Below are positions 1 to 6,620 of a DNA stretch of 23,821 bases, in pieces. The DNA is taken from assembly GCA_946886365.1 (NCBI GenBank), contig CAMPIM010000053.1:1-23821 (forward strand), written 5' to 3'. The notes beneath the pieces are model-generated. The model was given only the letters and a program-made list of their open reading frames with translations, was not told where the DNA came from and did no database searches. Both the position numbers and the translations under genes were made by a program. Within the stretch, counting starts at the first letter, position 1. Each line of letters begins with the position of its first letter. Origin of the DNA: an uncultured Novosphingobium sp. Its GTDB lineage: Bacteria; Pseudomonadota; Alphaproteobacteria; Sphingomonadales; Sphingomonadaceae.

Positions 1-656
1 GTGTGGCTGTCGGTGCCGACGCAGGTGTCGGGATAGGCGACGGTCGCGCCGCTTTCATCCTGCGACGACCAAACGGCCTGCGCGATATTTTCCAGGTTCA
101 CCTGATGGCAGATGCCGGTGCCCGGGGGGACGGCGTAGAAGTTGGCAAGGCTCTTGCTGCCCCACTTCAGGAAGTCATAGCGCTCCAGATTGCGCTGATA
201 TTCGATTTCCACATTCTTCTCGAACGCCTTGGGCGTGCCGAATTCGTCGACCATGACCGAGTGGTCGATGACGAGGTGGACGGGAACCTGCGGGTTGATC
301 TTGCTGGCGTCGGCGCCCAGCGCGGTCATCGCGTCGCGCATCGCCGCGAGGTCGACGACGCAGGGAACGCCGGTGAAGTCCTGCATCAGCACGCGCGCGG
401 GGCGATACTGGATCTCGCGCTCCGCCTTGCCCTTGTCATTCTGCCAATCGACGATCGCCTTGATGTCGTCGGTGGTGACGGTCACGCCATCTTCGAAACG
501 GAGCAGGTTTTCCAGCAGCACCTTCATCGAGAAAGGCAGGCGCGAAACGTCGCCGAGCTTCGCAGCAGCCTTCTTCAGCGAATAATAGGCAATGTCCTTG
601 CCGCCGACCTTCAACGTGTCGCGCGTGCCGAGAGTGTCCTGTCCGATGGCGGTCAT
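1..656 (-). CDS. acnA: Aconitate hydratase, N-terminal part (runs off the window)
   Basis: Cytoplasmic [4Fe-4S] enzyme of the TCA cycle that interconverts citrate and isocitrate. Only about 218 N-terminal residues are present. The protein begins MTAIGQDTLGTRDTLKVGGK and carries typical AcnA stretches such as FSMKVLLENLLRFEDG, VLMQDFTGVPCVVDLAAMR, VHLVIDHSVMVDEFG and, at the window edge, PDTCVGTDSH, which is the start of the conserved GTDSHT substrate-binding motif. The iron-sulfur cysteines lie further on, outside the window. The ATG at 656 is preceded by GAGGAG (668-673) at 11 bases, which supports this start. The gene is divergent from the small zinc-ribbon gene at 1061. Identification is by recognised motifs and is secure at family level; AcnA rather than AcnB follows from the N-terminal sequence. 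Confidence 0.96.
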   Translation of the reverse strand, partial: MTAIGQDTLGTRDTLKVGGKDIAYYSLKKAAAKLGDVSRLPFSMKVLLENLLRFEDGVTVTTDDIKAIVDWQNDKGKAEREIQYRPARVLMQDFTGVPCVVDLAAMRDAMTALGADASKINPQVPVHLVIDHSVMVDEFGTPKAFEKNVEIEYQRNLERYDFLKWGSKSLANFYAVPPGTGICHQVNLENIAQAVWSSQDESGATVAYPDTCVGTDSH

Positions 657-1060
657 GAGTCGTGCGTCTCCTCGCAATGCCCGGCCAAGGGGCTAGGAGG
701 ATAACGACATTCCGCCGGGAGCCTGACCCGCACATCGGATGACGGGGGGCAAGATGGCGGGATGCGCCCCAACCGATGGCCGAAGCGGGTATGTCCCTTG
801 ATGGCCGCCGCCATAGCGACTGCCGTCGCCAAGTCAATGCGAAGGCGCGAAATGGGACGTTCTGCAAATCTTTATTGTAGACGGCATCCCTGCACGCGGG
901 ATACATTGAGGTGTAATCGCGTTCTGGCAGACGGAGCGGGTTACCAGGAAATAAAGCGGGTCGCGCGCTCTGACTTAAGTCGTTGTATCGCAGTGTTTTG
1001 AAATATCGACGATATTCTTCGCTGGATGACCGATAAAATATGTCTGAGGAGGAAGAGACG
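657..1060. other. Intergenic region between divergent acnA and zinc-ribbon gene
   Basis: About 400 bases with no convincing gene. Reading frames that cross it are poor in family-like sequence and overlap the real genes. It must hold the promoters of acnA (leftward) and of the small gene at 1061 (rightward). The only clear structure is a perfect 15-base palindrome at 1002-1016, listed separately. No GGAAC-type stress promoter was found here. Confidence 0.6.
1002..1016. promoter_or_regulatory. Perfect 15-bp palindrome, possible operator
   Basis: AATATCG-A-CGATATT: two 7-base arms that are exact inverse complements around a single central base. It lies 45 bases upstream of the ATG at 1061, in locally AT-rich DNA, where a repressor or activator site would be expected. 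The arms do not match a regulator motif that I can name with confidence, so its role as an operator is an inference from symmetry and position only. Confidence 0.4.
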
Positions 1061-1318
1061 ATGCGCCCAGTTTCCAACCTCGTGACCGGCAAGTCATTTG
1101 ACCCGGCCCTAAGGGGATACATCATCCATTATCATGTCGGGGAAGCCAATCACTGCCCCAGCTGTGGCCGAAGCCAATGGATGGTAGGCCGCCTGATGGC
1201 CGAATGCGCCTATTGCGAAACCGCACTCCCGCTGGAAAACAACCGCGGCGTGGGTGCTTGCGCACGTTTCGTGCAGACTCACACGACCGTTCCGCCGGGC
1301 GATCCCCTGACAGCCTGA
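1061..1318 (+). CDS. Small zinc-ribbon protein, function unknown
   Basis: An 85-residue protein. Two CxxC pairs, C32-P-S-C35 and C49-A-Y-C52, spaced 13 residues apart, form a classic zinc-ribbon knuckle pattern; the remainder has no recognised domain and no signal or membrane segment. A longer reading exists from an ATG at 1040, but the ATG at 1061 follows a strong GGAGGAAGAG ribosome site, and the longer start would place that site inside the coding region, so 1061 is preferred. It converges on the DUF5818-like gene at 1345. I do not recognise a named family; a metal-binding or nucleic-acid-binding role would be a guess from the zinc ribbon alone. Confidence 0.75.
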   Translation: MRPVSNLVTGKSFDPALRGYIIHYHVGEANHCPSCGRSQWMVGRLMAECAYCETALPLENNRGVGACARFVQTHTTVPPGDPLTA

Positions 1319-1325
1319 ACCGTGA

Positions 1326-1358
1326 TCGCTGCCAACGGACTAATTCAAATGGCAGCGA
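1326..1358. repeat. Inverted repeat between converging genes, possible weak terminator
   Basis: TCGCTGCC (1326-1333) and GGCAGCGA (1351-1358) are exact inverse complements separated by 17 bases. The structure sits between the stop of the zinc-ribbon gene and the end of the DUF5818-like gene and overlaps the latter's last codons. There is no T-run on either side, so it is at best a weak or factor-assisted terminator. Confidence 0.3.
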
Positions 1359-1548
1359 CGCCCTCCACCTCCACGGTTTCATCGCCTGCATAATAGCCCT
1401 GCAAGCGAACGCGCTTTTCCACATGGTCTACAGGAACGCGCAGCAGAATCAGGCGGAAAGTCCCGCCCAGATCGCGCTGGAGCAGGAAACCGGCTTCGTC
1501 ACGCGTCAGCCTACCGGTTTCGTCAACTCCAGCGCCAATCTCGATCAT
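1345..1548 (-). CDS. DUF5818-like small protein
   Basis: A 67-residue soluble protein. The pattern ETGRLTRDEAGFLLQRDLGG followed by FRL and a terminal V-RLQGYYAG-ET-EVEG resembles the small DUF5818 proteins I recall from sphingomonads (ETG-L, hydrophobic strand, R-V-V-EG, D-V). Its biochemical role is unknown. It starts only 4 bases after the stop of the DUF1328 gene on the same strand, so the two are almost certainly one transcript, and through the upstream EcfG-type promoter it is probably part of the general stress response. There is no strong ribosome site; translation may be coupled to the upstream gene. The family assignment is from memory of the pattern and is moderate. Confidence 0.65.
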   Translation of the reverse strand: MIEIGAGVDETGRLTRDEAGFLLQRDLGGTFRLILLRVPVDHVEKRVRLQGYYAGDETVEVEGVAAI

Positions 1549-1552
1549 GCAC

Positions 1553-1738
1553 TCAATCTATGGCGTTCTTGATCCCTTTTCCAGCCAGCAGACCGAGGAC
1601 CAGGAAGATCACGAACAGCGCGATCGCCAGGAAGAAGAGAATCTTTGCAATGCCGACAAAGGTGCCAGCTGCGCCGCCAAAGCCAAGAATGGCCAGCACC
1701 GCAGCGATCACCAGCGAAATGATGGCAAGACGGATCAT
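1553..1738 (-). CDS. DUF1328 (YtjA-like) small membrane protein
   Basis: A 61-residue inner-membrane protein made of two hydrophobic helices (about residues 3-22 and 29-54) with the conserved glycine-rich link GFGGAAGTFVGIAKILFFLA. This matches the DUF1328/YtjA family, whose E. coli member has the same LGFGG-AGT-G-AKI pattern and length. No enzymatic function is known for the family. The ATG at 1738 has an AAGGA ribosome site nearby. It is the first gene of an operon with the DUF5818-like gene, 4 bases apart. An EcfG-type promoter at 1773-1798 places it 25-30 bases downstream of the probable transcription start, implying stress induction. Confidence 0.88.
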   Translation of the reverse strand: MIRLAIISLVIAAVLAILGFGGAAGTFVGIAKILFFLAIALFVIFLVLGLLAGKGIKNAID

Positions 1739-1772
1739 GATGTAATCCTTCGCTATAAATAGATATTGTCTG

Positions 1773-1798
1773 AACCGATGACGGCGCTAGCCGGTTCC
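1773..1798 (-). promoter_or_regulatory. EcfG-type general stress promoter
   Basis: On the minus strand GGAAC (1798-1794) is followed after 17 bases by GGTT (1776-1773). The consensus for alphaproteobacterial EcfG promoters is GGAAC-N16/17-CGTT, so the -35 box is perfect and the -10 box has 3 of 4 bases. The ATG of the DUF1328 gene lies about 35 bases beyond. Function is inferred from the match, spacing and position, and from the presence of ecfG in the same window. Confidence 0.65.
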
Positions 1799-1846
1799 AT
1801 AGCCCTTAGGAATGCGATCTATTCCCCTCGCTTCAGAAACGTGCGC

Positions 1847-2761
1847 TCAGAACCAGAAACGAACGCCCATCACGAAACTGGCGACAGATGCGTTATCCCC
1901 ACTGGCCCTTGCCATGCGAGCCGTTCCGCCCAGCCTGCGCTCCCAATTCACGCCCGCATAAGGCGCAAACTCACGGGCGAGTTCATAGCGCAGCCGCAGC
2001 CCCAATTCGACGTCCGACAATCCCGATCCTATGCCAAGCTCCGGAACATCCTGGGCGGCGAAGTTCAGTTCCGCCGCCGGTTGCAGGATCAGCCGCTGCG
2101 TGATGCGCTGGTCGTAGCTTGCCTCCAGCCGCAAATGCCCGTCGCCCTTGTTGGACAGGAACGCCTGAGCGCTCACTTCAAACCAGTAGGGAGCAAGCCC
2201 ATCAATCCCGGCCACCACATAAGTGCGGTCGGGATCGGGACCGAAGTCCTGCCTCACGCCCGCCTCCAGATTGAACCAAGGGTCGATCGCCCGGCTGTAG
2301 AGCGCCTGCACCTCCGCATGCTCAAGCCTGCCGCTCGCCTTGCCCTCACCTTCCGATTTGAAAGCCAGGCGATTGATGTCACCGCCGATCCAGCCCTCGC
2401 CTTCCCAATTATAGGTGTCGCTTCCCCTGCCCGCACGATATTCCAGCCGATCCAACATCAGTTTGGAAAAACGCATCCCGCCGCTTTCCTCGAGCATGGC
2501 GGCCCGGGCGCGCGCCATTTCGGTCGCGCCGTAGAAGGCATCGGCGGCATGGTCGCTGGGCGGTGCTGGCGGCGTTCCTTGAGGAATATCCTGGTCGGCA
2601 GCAGGCTCGACTTTGCTCGCGTCGGCAGGGGAATGCGACGCATGATCCTCCTGCGGCGCCTGCTCCATGGCGTCATGGTGCATATGGCTGTGATCCATCT
2701 GCTGCGCCCGAGCAGGCAGCGTGGCGGAAAGCAGCAACAGCGCCGTGACGGCGAGCCTCAT
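1847..2761 (-). CDS. copB: Copper resistance outer-membrane protein CopB
   Basis: A 304-residue protein with a cleavable signal peptide (MRLAVTALLLLSATLPARAQ). The mature N-terminus is rich in His and Met (MDHSHMHHDAMEQ, EDHASHS), the expected copper-binding segment, and the C-terminal two thirds show amphipathic strands of a beta barrel ending in VMGVRFWF with the terminal aromatic residue typical of outer-membrane proteins. Family members are thought to bind or sequester copper at the outer membrane. Its ATG overlaps the stop of copA by 4 bases (2758-2761), so copA-copB are translationally coupled. The gene has no partner after it on this strand; the DUF1328 operon starts about 100 bases on under its own promoter. 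Confidence 0.93.
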   Translation of the reverse strand: MRLAVTALLLLSATLPARAQQMDHSHMHHDAMEQAPQEDHASHSPADASKVEPAADQDIPQGTPPAPPSDHAADAFYGATEMARARAAMLEESGGMRFSKLMLDRLEYRAGRGSDTYNWEGEGWIGGDINRLAFKSEGEGKASGRLEHAEVQALYSRAIDPWFNLEAGVRQDFGPDPDRTYVVAGIDGLAPYWFEVSAQAFLSNKGDGHLRLEASYDQRITQRLILQPAAELNFAAQDVPELGIGSGLSDVELGLRLRYELAREFAPYAGVNWERRLGGTARMARASGDNASVASFVMGVRFWF

Positions 2762-4491
2762 TCTGCGTCCTCCTCGTGACGCACAGTCACGACGCGCATC
2801 ATACCCGAATGCATGTGCATCAGCATGTGGCAGTGAAATGCCCAGTCCCCCAACGCATCGGCGGTAAGGTCGAAACTCACCTTGCCGCCGGGAAGAACGT
2901 TCACCGTATGCTTGAGCGGATTATGTTCGTCCGCCCCCGTCACGAGTTCGAAGAAATGTCCATGCAGATGGATGGGATGGGGCATCATCGTGTCGTTGAT
3001 AAGGTTCACGCGCACCCGCTCCATGTGGCGGAACGGGATAGGCTCGGCGCCGTCGGATAGCTTCACCCCGTCGAACGACCACATATAGCGTTCCATGTTC
3101 GCGGTGAGATGGATGTCGAGCGTTCGCGATGGCGTCCGCCGGTCCTTGTGCGGATGCAGTGATTTGAGGTCAGCATAGGTCAACACGCGATGCGGAACAT
3201 TTTCCAGCCCCGTCGGCCGATCAGCCGTTCGGTCCACAGGCATGGGAGAAAGCGTGGCGACGCCCGGCCCCATGCTCACCTTCGGCGCGACGGACTTGTC
3301 CCGCATCTTCATGGAATGTCCAGACATGCCTTCATTGGCAGGCTGACTGAGGTCGATGACGCCGCCGTGCCCCATGTCCATCCCGGACATGTCCATGCCC
3401 ATATCCTTCATGCCCAATAGAGGACGCTCACGTAGCGTTGGCACCTCCGCAGCCATACCCATGCGCGGCGCCAGTGTAGCGCGGACCAGGCCAGACCGGT
3501 CGATCGCTTCCGCAATCAAGCCATAGGGCTTAGGCTCGGCGGGCTGAACGACGACATCATAGGTTTCCGCGATGCCGATCTGGAACTCGTCCGTTCCGAC
3601 CGGCTGTACATGCTGGCCGTCGCATTGCACCACCGTCATCGCCAGCCCCGGCAGCCGGACATTGAAGTTGGTCATGGCCGAAGCATTGATGATCCGCAGG
3701 CGCACCCGCTCACCCGGCGTGAAAAGGCCGGTCCAGTTTTCCGCTGTGCCGTGCCCATTGACGAGGAAGCTGTATGTCGACCCGGTCACGTCCGATATAT
3801 CGGTCGGGTCCATCCGCATCGCGCCCCATTGCAGGCGCTCTTTTGCGGTTTGATCCTTGCCCGCCAGCAACCCGGCCAGCGTCTGCTTCTGCATGTTGAA
3901 ATAGCCGCCCATCTGCTTCAGCCGCTTCAGCAGCATATGGGGGTGGATCGGGCTCCAGTCAGACAGGACGATCACATGCTCGCGATCCACCTGCACCGGT
4001 TCGGCGTCGGCGGGATCGATGACGATCGGGCCGTAATGGCCGACCGCTTCCTGCATGCCCGAATGGCTGTGATACCAGTAGGTGCCTGATTGCCGCACCG
4101 GAAATTCGTAGGTGAAAGTCTCGCCCGGCCGGATGCCGGGGAAGCTGACGCCCGGCACGCCGTCCATCTGGAAAGGCACGATCAGCCCATGCCAGTGGAT
4201 CGACGTATCTTCCTTCAGCCTGTTATTGACCGACAGGCGGACATTCTGTCCTTCCCTCAAGCGGATGAGTGGCGCGGGCAACGTGCCATTCACCATGACT
4301 GCATGCGCAGAGCGTCCGCCCGTGGAAAAATGCCCTTCGCCGATGGTCAGCGCGATATCTTCGCCGCTCAATACCCCTGATTGAGGCGTCAGTCCCGGAG
4401 TGCCGCTTCGTGCCCAGGCAGGGAATAGCGGGCTCAACGCCAGAACGCCGCCCAATCCCCGGATCACATCGCGACGGTCAAGGCCGCTCAT
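2758..4491 (-). CDS. copA: Multicopper oxidase CopA, Tat-exported
   Basis: A 577-residue periplasmic multicopper oxidase of the CopA copper resistance family, thought to oxidise Cu(I) and bind copper. A twin-arginine signal is visible (LDRRDVIRGLGGVLALSPLF, residues 4-23). The four copper-ligand motifs are intact: HWHG (99-102), WYHSH (139-143), HPIHLHG (505-511) and HCHMLMHMH (553-561), so the type 1 and trinuclear sites should be functional. Two Met/His-rich stretches (MGMDMSGMDMGHGG and MSGHSMKM) in the middle are the copper-binding segments typical of CopA. It is the first gene of copA-copB and is divergent from copC across about 130 bases, which suggests joint copper-responsive control. 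No copRS or cueR-type regulator gene lies in the window. Confidence 0.96.
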   Translation of the reverse strand: MSGLDRRDVIRGLGGVLALSPLFPAWARSGTPGLTPQSGVLSGEDIALTIGEGHFSTGGRSAHAVMVNGTLPAPLIRLREGQNVRLSVNNRLKEDTSIHWHGLIVPFQMDGVPGVSFPGIRPGETFTYEFPVRQSGTYWYHSHSGMQEAVGHYGPIVIDPADAEPVQVDREHVIVLSDWSPIHPHMLLKRLKQMGGYFNMQKQTLAGLLAGKDQTAKERLQWGAMRMDPTDISDVTGSTYSFLVNGHGTAENWTGLFTPGERVRLRIINASAMTNFNVRLPGLAMTVVQCDGQHVQPVGTDEFQIGIAETYDVVVQPAEPKPYGLIAEAIDRSGLVRATLAPRMGMAAEVPTLRERPLLGMKDMGMDMSGMDMGHGGVIDLSQPANEGMSGHSMKMRDKSVAPKVSMGPGVATLSPMPVDRTADRPTGLENVPHRVLTYADLKSLHPHKDRRTPSRTLDIHLTANMERYMWSFDGVKLSDGAEPIPFRHMERVRVNLINDTMMPHPIHLHGHFFELVTGADEHNPLKHTVNVLPGGKVSFDLTADALGDWAFHCHMLMHMHSGMMRVVTVRHEEDAE

Positions 4492-4623
4492 GATCCCAGC
4501 CCCCTTTCCCGAAAGATATATGCTGCACCTTCCAAAGCCTCATGCAAAAATTTATGCCCATCCTTGCGAGGTCAGGGAAGCCGCCCATATCCCGTGAGCA
4601 AGGAATTACCGGAGTTCAGCATC
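4492..4623. promoter_or_regulatory. Shared promoter region of copAB and copC
   Basis: The 132 bases between divergent copA and copC must carry both promoters. An imperfect palindrome, GCAAAAATTTATGC (4544-4557, 12 of 14 positions symmetrical), lies near the middle and is a candidate operator. I see neither a convincing cop-box nor a MerR/CueR-type dyad; the ACCTTCC at 4537-4543 range has no matching second arm. The regulator is unknown. Confidence 0.4.
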
Positions 4624-5001
4624 ATGCGCCCTACCCTGTTCGCCGCCGCCCTTATGTTGGCCGCCATGCCCTCCCTGGCAAGCGCACAGCCGAAATTGCT
4701 GTCCTCCACCCCTGCGGCCAATGCTACCGTCAGCAAGCCCGCAAAGCTCAGCCTGACCTTCTCCGAAAAGCTGCTTCCGGGCTCGAGCGGCGTCGATCTG
4801 GTCATGACGGGGATGCCAGGGATGGCCAGCCATGCGCCGATGCCGATCAAGGGCTTCAAGACATCGGTCGAAGGCGATGGCAGGACCATGACGGTCACCC
4901 TCCCCCGCGCCTTGCCGGTGGGTAGCTATGACCTCAACTGGCATGCGGCTGGCGCCGACCAACACAAGATTTCGGGGAAATACAGCTTTACGGTCAAATA
5001 A
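4624..5001 (+). CDS. copC: Periplasmic copper-binding protein CopC
   Basis: A 125-residue periplasmic copper carrier. The signal peptide is MRPTLFAAALMLAAMPSLAS-A, and the mature protein starts QPKLLSSTPA, the CopC fold opening. A Met/His loop, MTGMPGMASHAPM, has the M-x2-M-x2-M-x2-H-x2-M spacing of the Cu(I) site. The C-terminal Asp and His of the Cu(II) site are present in GADQHKISG, but the usual N-terminal histidine ligand of the mature protein is replaced by Gln. A longer reading from a TTG at 4564 exists; the ATG at 4624 is preferred because it starts the signal peptide and follows GGAG. The usual partner copD (membrane importer) is absent here. Converges on the hydroxyacid dehydrogenase. 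Confidence 0.92.
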   Translation: MRPTLFAAALMLAAMPSLASAQPKLLSSTPAANATVSKPAKLSLTFSEKLLPGSSGVDLVMTGMPGMASHAPMPIKGFKTSVEGDGRTMTVTLPRALPVGSYDLNWHAAGADQHKISGKYSFTVK

Positions 5002-5021
5002 TCCGCGCCACCGCCTACACT

Positions 5022-6020
5022 TTAGACCCAGCCTTCCAACACCTGATTGGGCGGGCGGTGTCCGTCGGCCCAGCTGCGGATGTTGGCGATGACGCGGGCG
5101 CCGGTGGCATCCCGTCCCTCGAAAGTCGCCGATCCCATGTGCGGCAGCAGCACCACGTTGGACAATGCGAGCAGGCGCGGGTCAACGGCTGGCTCATGCG
5201 CATAGACGTCGAGGCCAGCTCCGGCGATCCGCCCCTCCGCCAGCGCCGCGATCAGCGCAGGCTCATCAGTGATTTCCGCGCGGGAGGTGTTGATGAGATA
5301 GGCATCCGCCCGCATCAGCGCGATGCGCCGCGCGTCGATCAATGCCCTGCTGTCGGCGTTGAGCGGACAGTTGATCGACACGATGTCGCATTCGCTCAAC
5401 AGCGTATCGGCGTCAGCATGCCATGTGGCATGCAGCTCCTGCTCGACCTCAAAGGGCAGGCGATGACGATTATGATAGCTGATCGACAGACCGAAGGCCG
5501 CCGCACGCCTCGCCACCGCCCGGCCGATCCGGCCCATGCCGATAATGCCCAGCTTCTTGCCGCCGATGCGATGCCCCAGCATGCCCGACGGGCTCCAGCC
5601 GGGCCAGGTGCCTGATCGCACCAGCTTCTCACCCTCGGCCAGTCTGCGGGGTACGGACAGGATCAACGCCATCGTCATGTCAGCAGTGTCTTCAGTCAGC
5701 ACGCCGGGCGTATTGGTGACGATGATGCCCTTCCGCCGTGCCGCGCTGAGGTCGATATGATCGACACCGCTGCCGAAGCTGGCGATCAGTTGAAGGCGTT
5801 CGGGCGCAAGGTCGATGAGCGCCGCGTCGATCTGGTCCGTCACAGAAGGCACGAGCACGTCGCATTGCGCCATCGCCCGGGTCAACGCCGTGCGGTCCAT
5901 GGGCACATCGCCCACATTGAAAACCATATCGAACAGTTCGGCCATCCGTGCCTCGACATTGGGAGGCAGGCGGCGCGTCACGACGACGCGCGGCTTGGCG
6001 GGACGCGGTTTCTTGGCCAT
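5022..6020 (-). CDS. D-2-hydroxyacid dehydrogenase (glyoxylate/hydroxypyruvate reductase type)
   Basis: A 332-residue cytoplasmic NAD(P)H-dependent enzyme. The Rossmann motif is GIIGMGRIGRAVA (158-170). The catalytic triad of the family is intact: Arg247 in NTSRAEI, Glu276 in DVYAHEP and His294 in LLPHMGSAT; the substrate-loop SFGSGVDHID (81-90) is also conserved. The most similar subgroups act on glyoxylate, hydroxypyruvate or 2-ketogluconate (GyaR/GhrB type), but the sequence alone does not settle the substrate. Length is normal. The N-terminal MAKKPRPAKPR is a short basic tail. It stands alone on its strand, between copC and the SH3-like gene, so the context gives no further hint. Confidence 0.92.
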   Translation of the reverse strand: MAKKPRPAKPRVVVTRRLPPNVEARMAELFDMVFNVGDVPMDRTALTRAMAQCDVLVPSVTDQIDAALIDLAPERLQLIASFGSGVDHIDLSAARRKGIIVTNTPGVLTEDTADMTMALILSVPRRLAEGEKLVRSGTWPGWSPSGMLGHRIGGKKLGIIGMGRIGRAVARRAAAFGLSISYHNRHRLPFEVEQELHATWHADADTLLSECDIVSINCPLNADSRALIDARRIALMRADAYLINTSRAEITDEPALIAALAEGRIAGAGLDVYAHEPAVDPRLLALSNVVLLPHMGSATFEGRDATGARVIANIRSWADGHRPPNQVLEGWV

Positions 6021-6145
6021 GATCAGCCGCTATTCCTGGCGATGGCGGTGGTCAAGCGCTTATGGCACAGGCCCAAGACAATGGTTGTCGGGCGCATCGG
6101 CCCGACGCTATAACCGGCTGTCACTTCAAGGGGAAAAGATCGGGG

Positions 6146-6616
6146 ATGAAGAGGTATTTGCCTCAAGCGGGGATCGTCGCCGCCGCGCTGTGGTTCGCCA
6201 GCGGTACATCAGCGGCGCCATCCAAACCCGTCCCCTACTGGGCCTCGCTCAGCCAGGACGAAGCGCGCATGCGCGTCGGACCCAGCCTCGACTATCCTTC
6301 AAGCTGGGTCTATCGCCGCCGCGACTTGCCGGTGAAGGTGGTGCAGGTTCTGGGCTTGTGGCGCAAGATTGAGGATCCAGGCGGCACGCAGGGCTGGATG
6401 CACGTCCGGCTGCTCAGCGACACGCCGACCGCGATCGTCACAGCATCGGTCGCGCCCATGCGGGATTCCGCGCGCGATGGAGCACGCACCGTTTTCCGCG
6501 CGGAGAAGGGCGTGGTGGGTCGGCTGTCATCCTGCAACGACGGCTGGTGCGGTTTCGACGTCGGCGGTCAGCGCGGCTTCATTCGCGCCACCGACATTTG
6601 GGGCGCGACCTCCTGA
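6146..6616 (+). CDS. Exported SH3-like domain protein
   Basis: A 156-residue protein with an N-terminal signal or anchor (MKRYLPQAGIVAAALWFASG). The mature part reads as two bacterial SH3-like units: the first runs from MRVGPSLDYPSSW to LWRKIEDPGGTQGWMHVRLL, the second from MRDSARDGARTVF to GWCGFDVGGQRGFIRATDIW. The pattern R-GPS-DYP---V, W-KI, GW-H is typical of the SH3_3/SH3_4 (YgiM-like) families, often attached to the cell wall or to the outer face of the inner membrane; binding partner unknown. The upstream reading from 6062 is rejected because it would bury the signal peptide; the ATG at 6146 follows a purine-rich AAGGGGAAAAG. Single gene between two minus-strand neighbours. Confidence 0.85.
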   Translation: MKRYLPQAGIVAAALWFASGTSAAPSKPVPYWASLSQDEARMRVGPSLDYPSSWVYRRRDLPVKVVQVLGLWRKIEDPGGTQGWMHVRLLSDTPTAIVTASVAPMRDSARDGARTVFRAEKGVVGRLSSCNDGWCGFDVGGQRGFIRATDIWGATS

Positions 6617-6620
6617 CGGT

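Noticed and set aside
1766..2779. 337-codon plus-strand frame opposite copB
   Set aside because: Antisense shadow; copB has a signal peptide, metal-binding segment and barrel end on the minus strand.
4530..4560. MerR/CueR-type site in the copA-copC gap
   Set aside because: ACCTTCC is present but the matching GGAAGG arm at the required spacing is missing.
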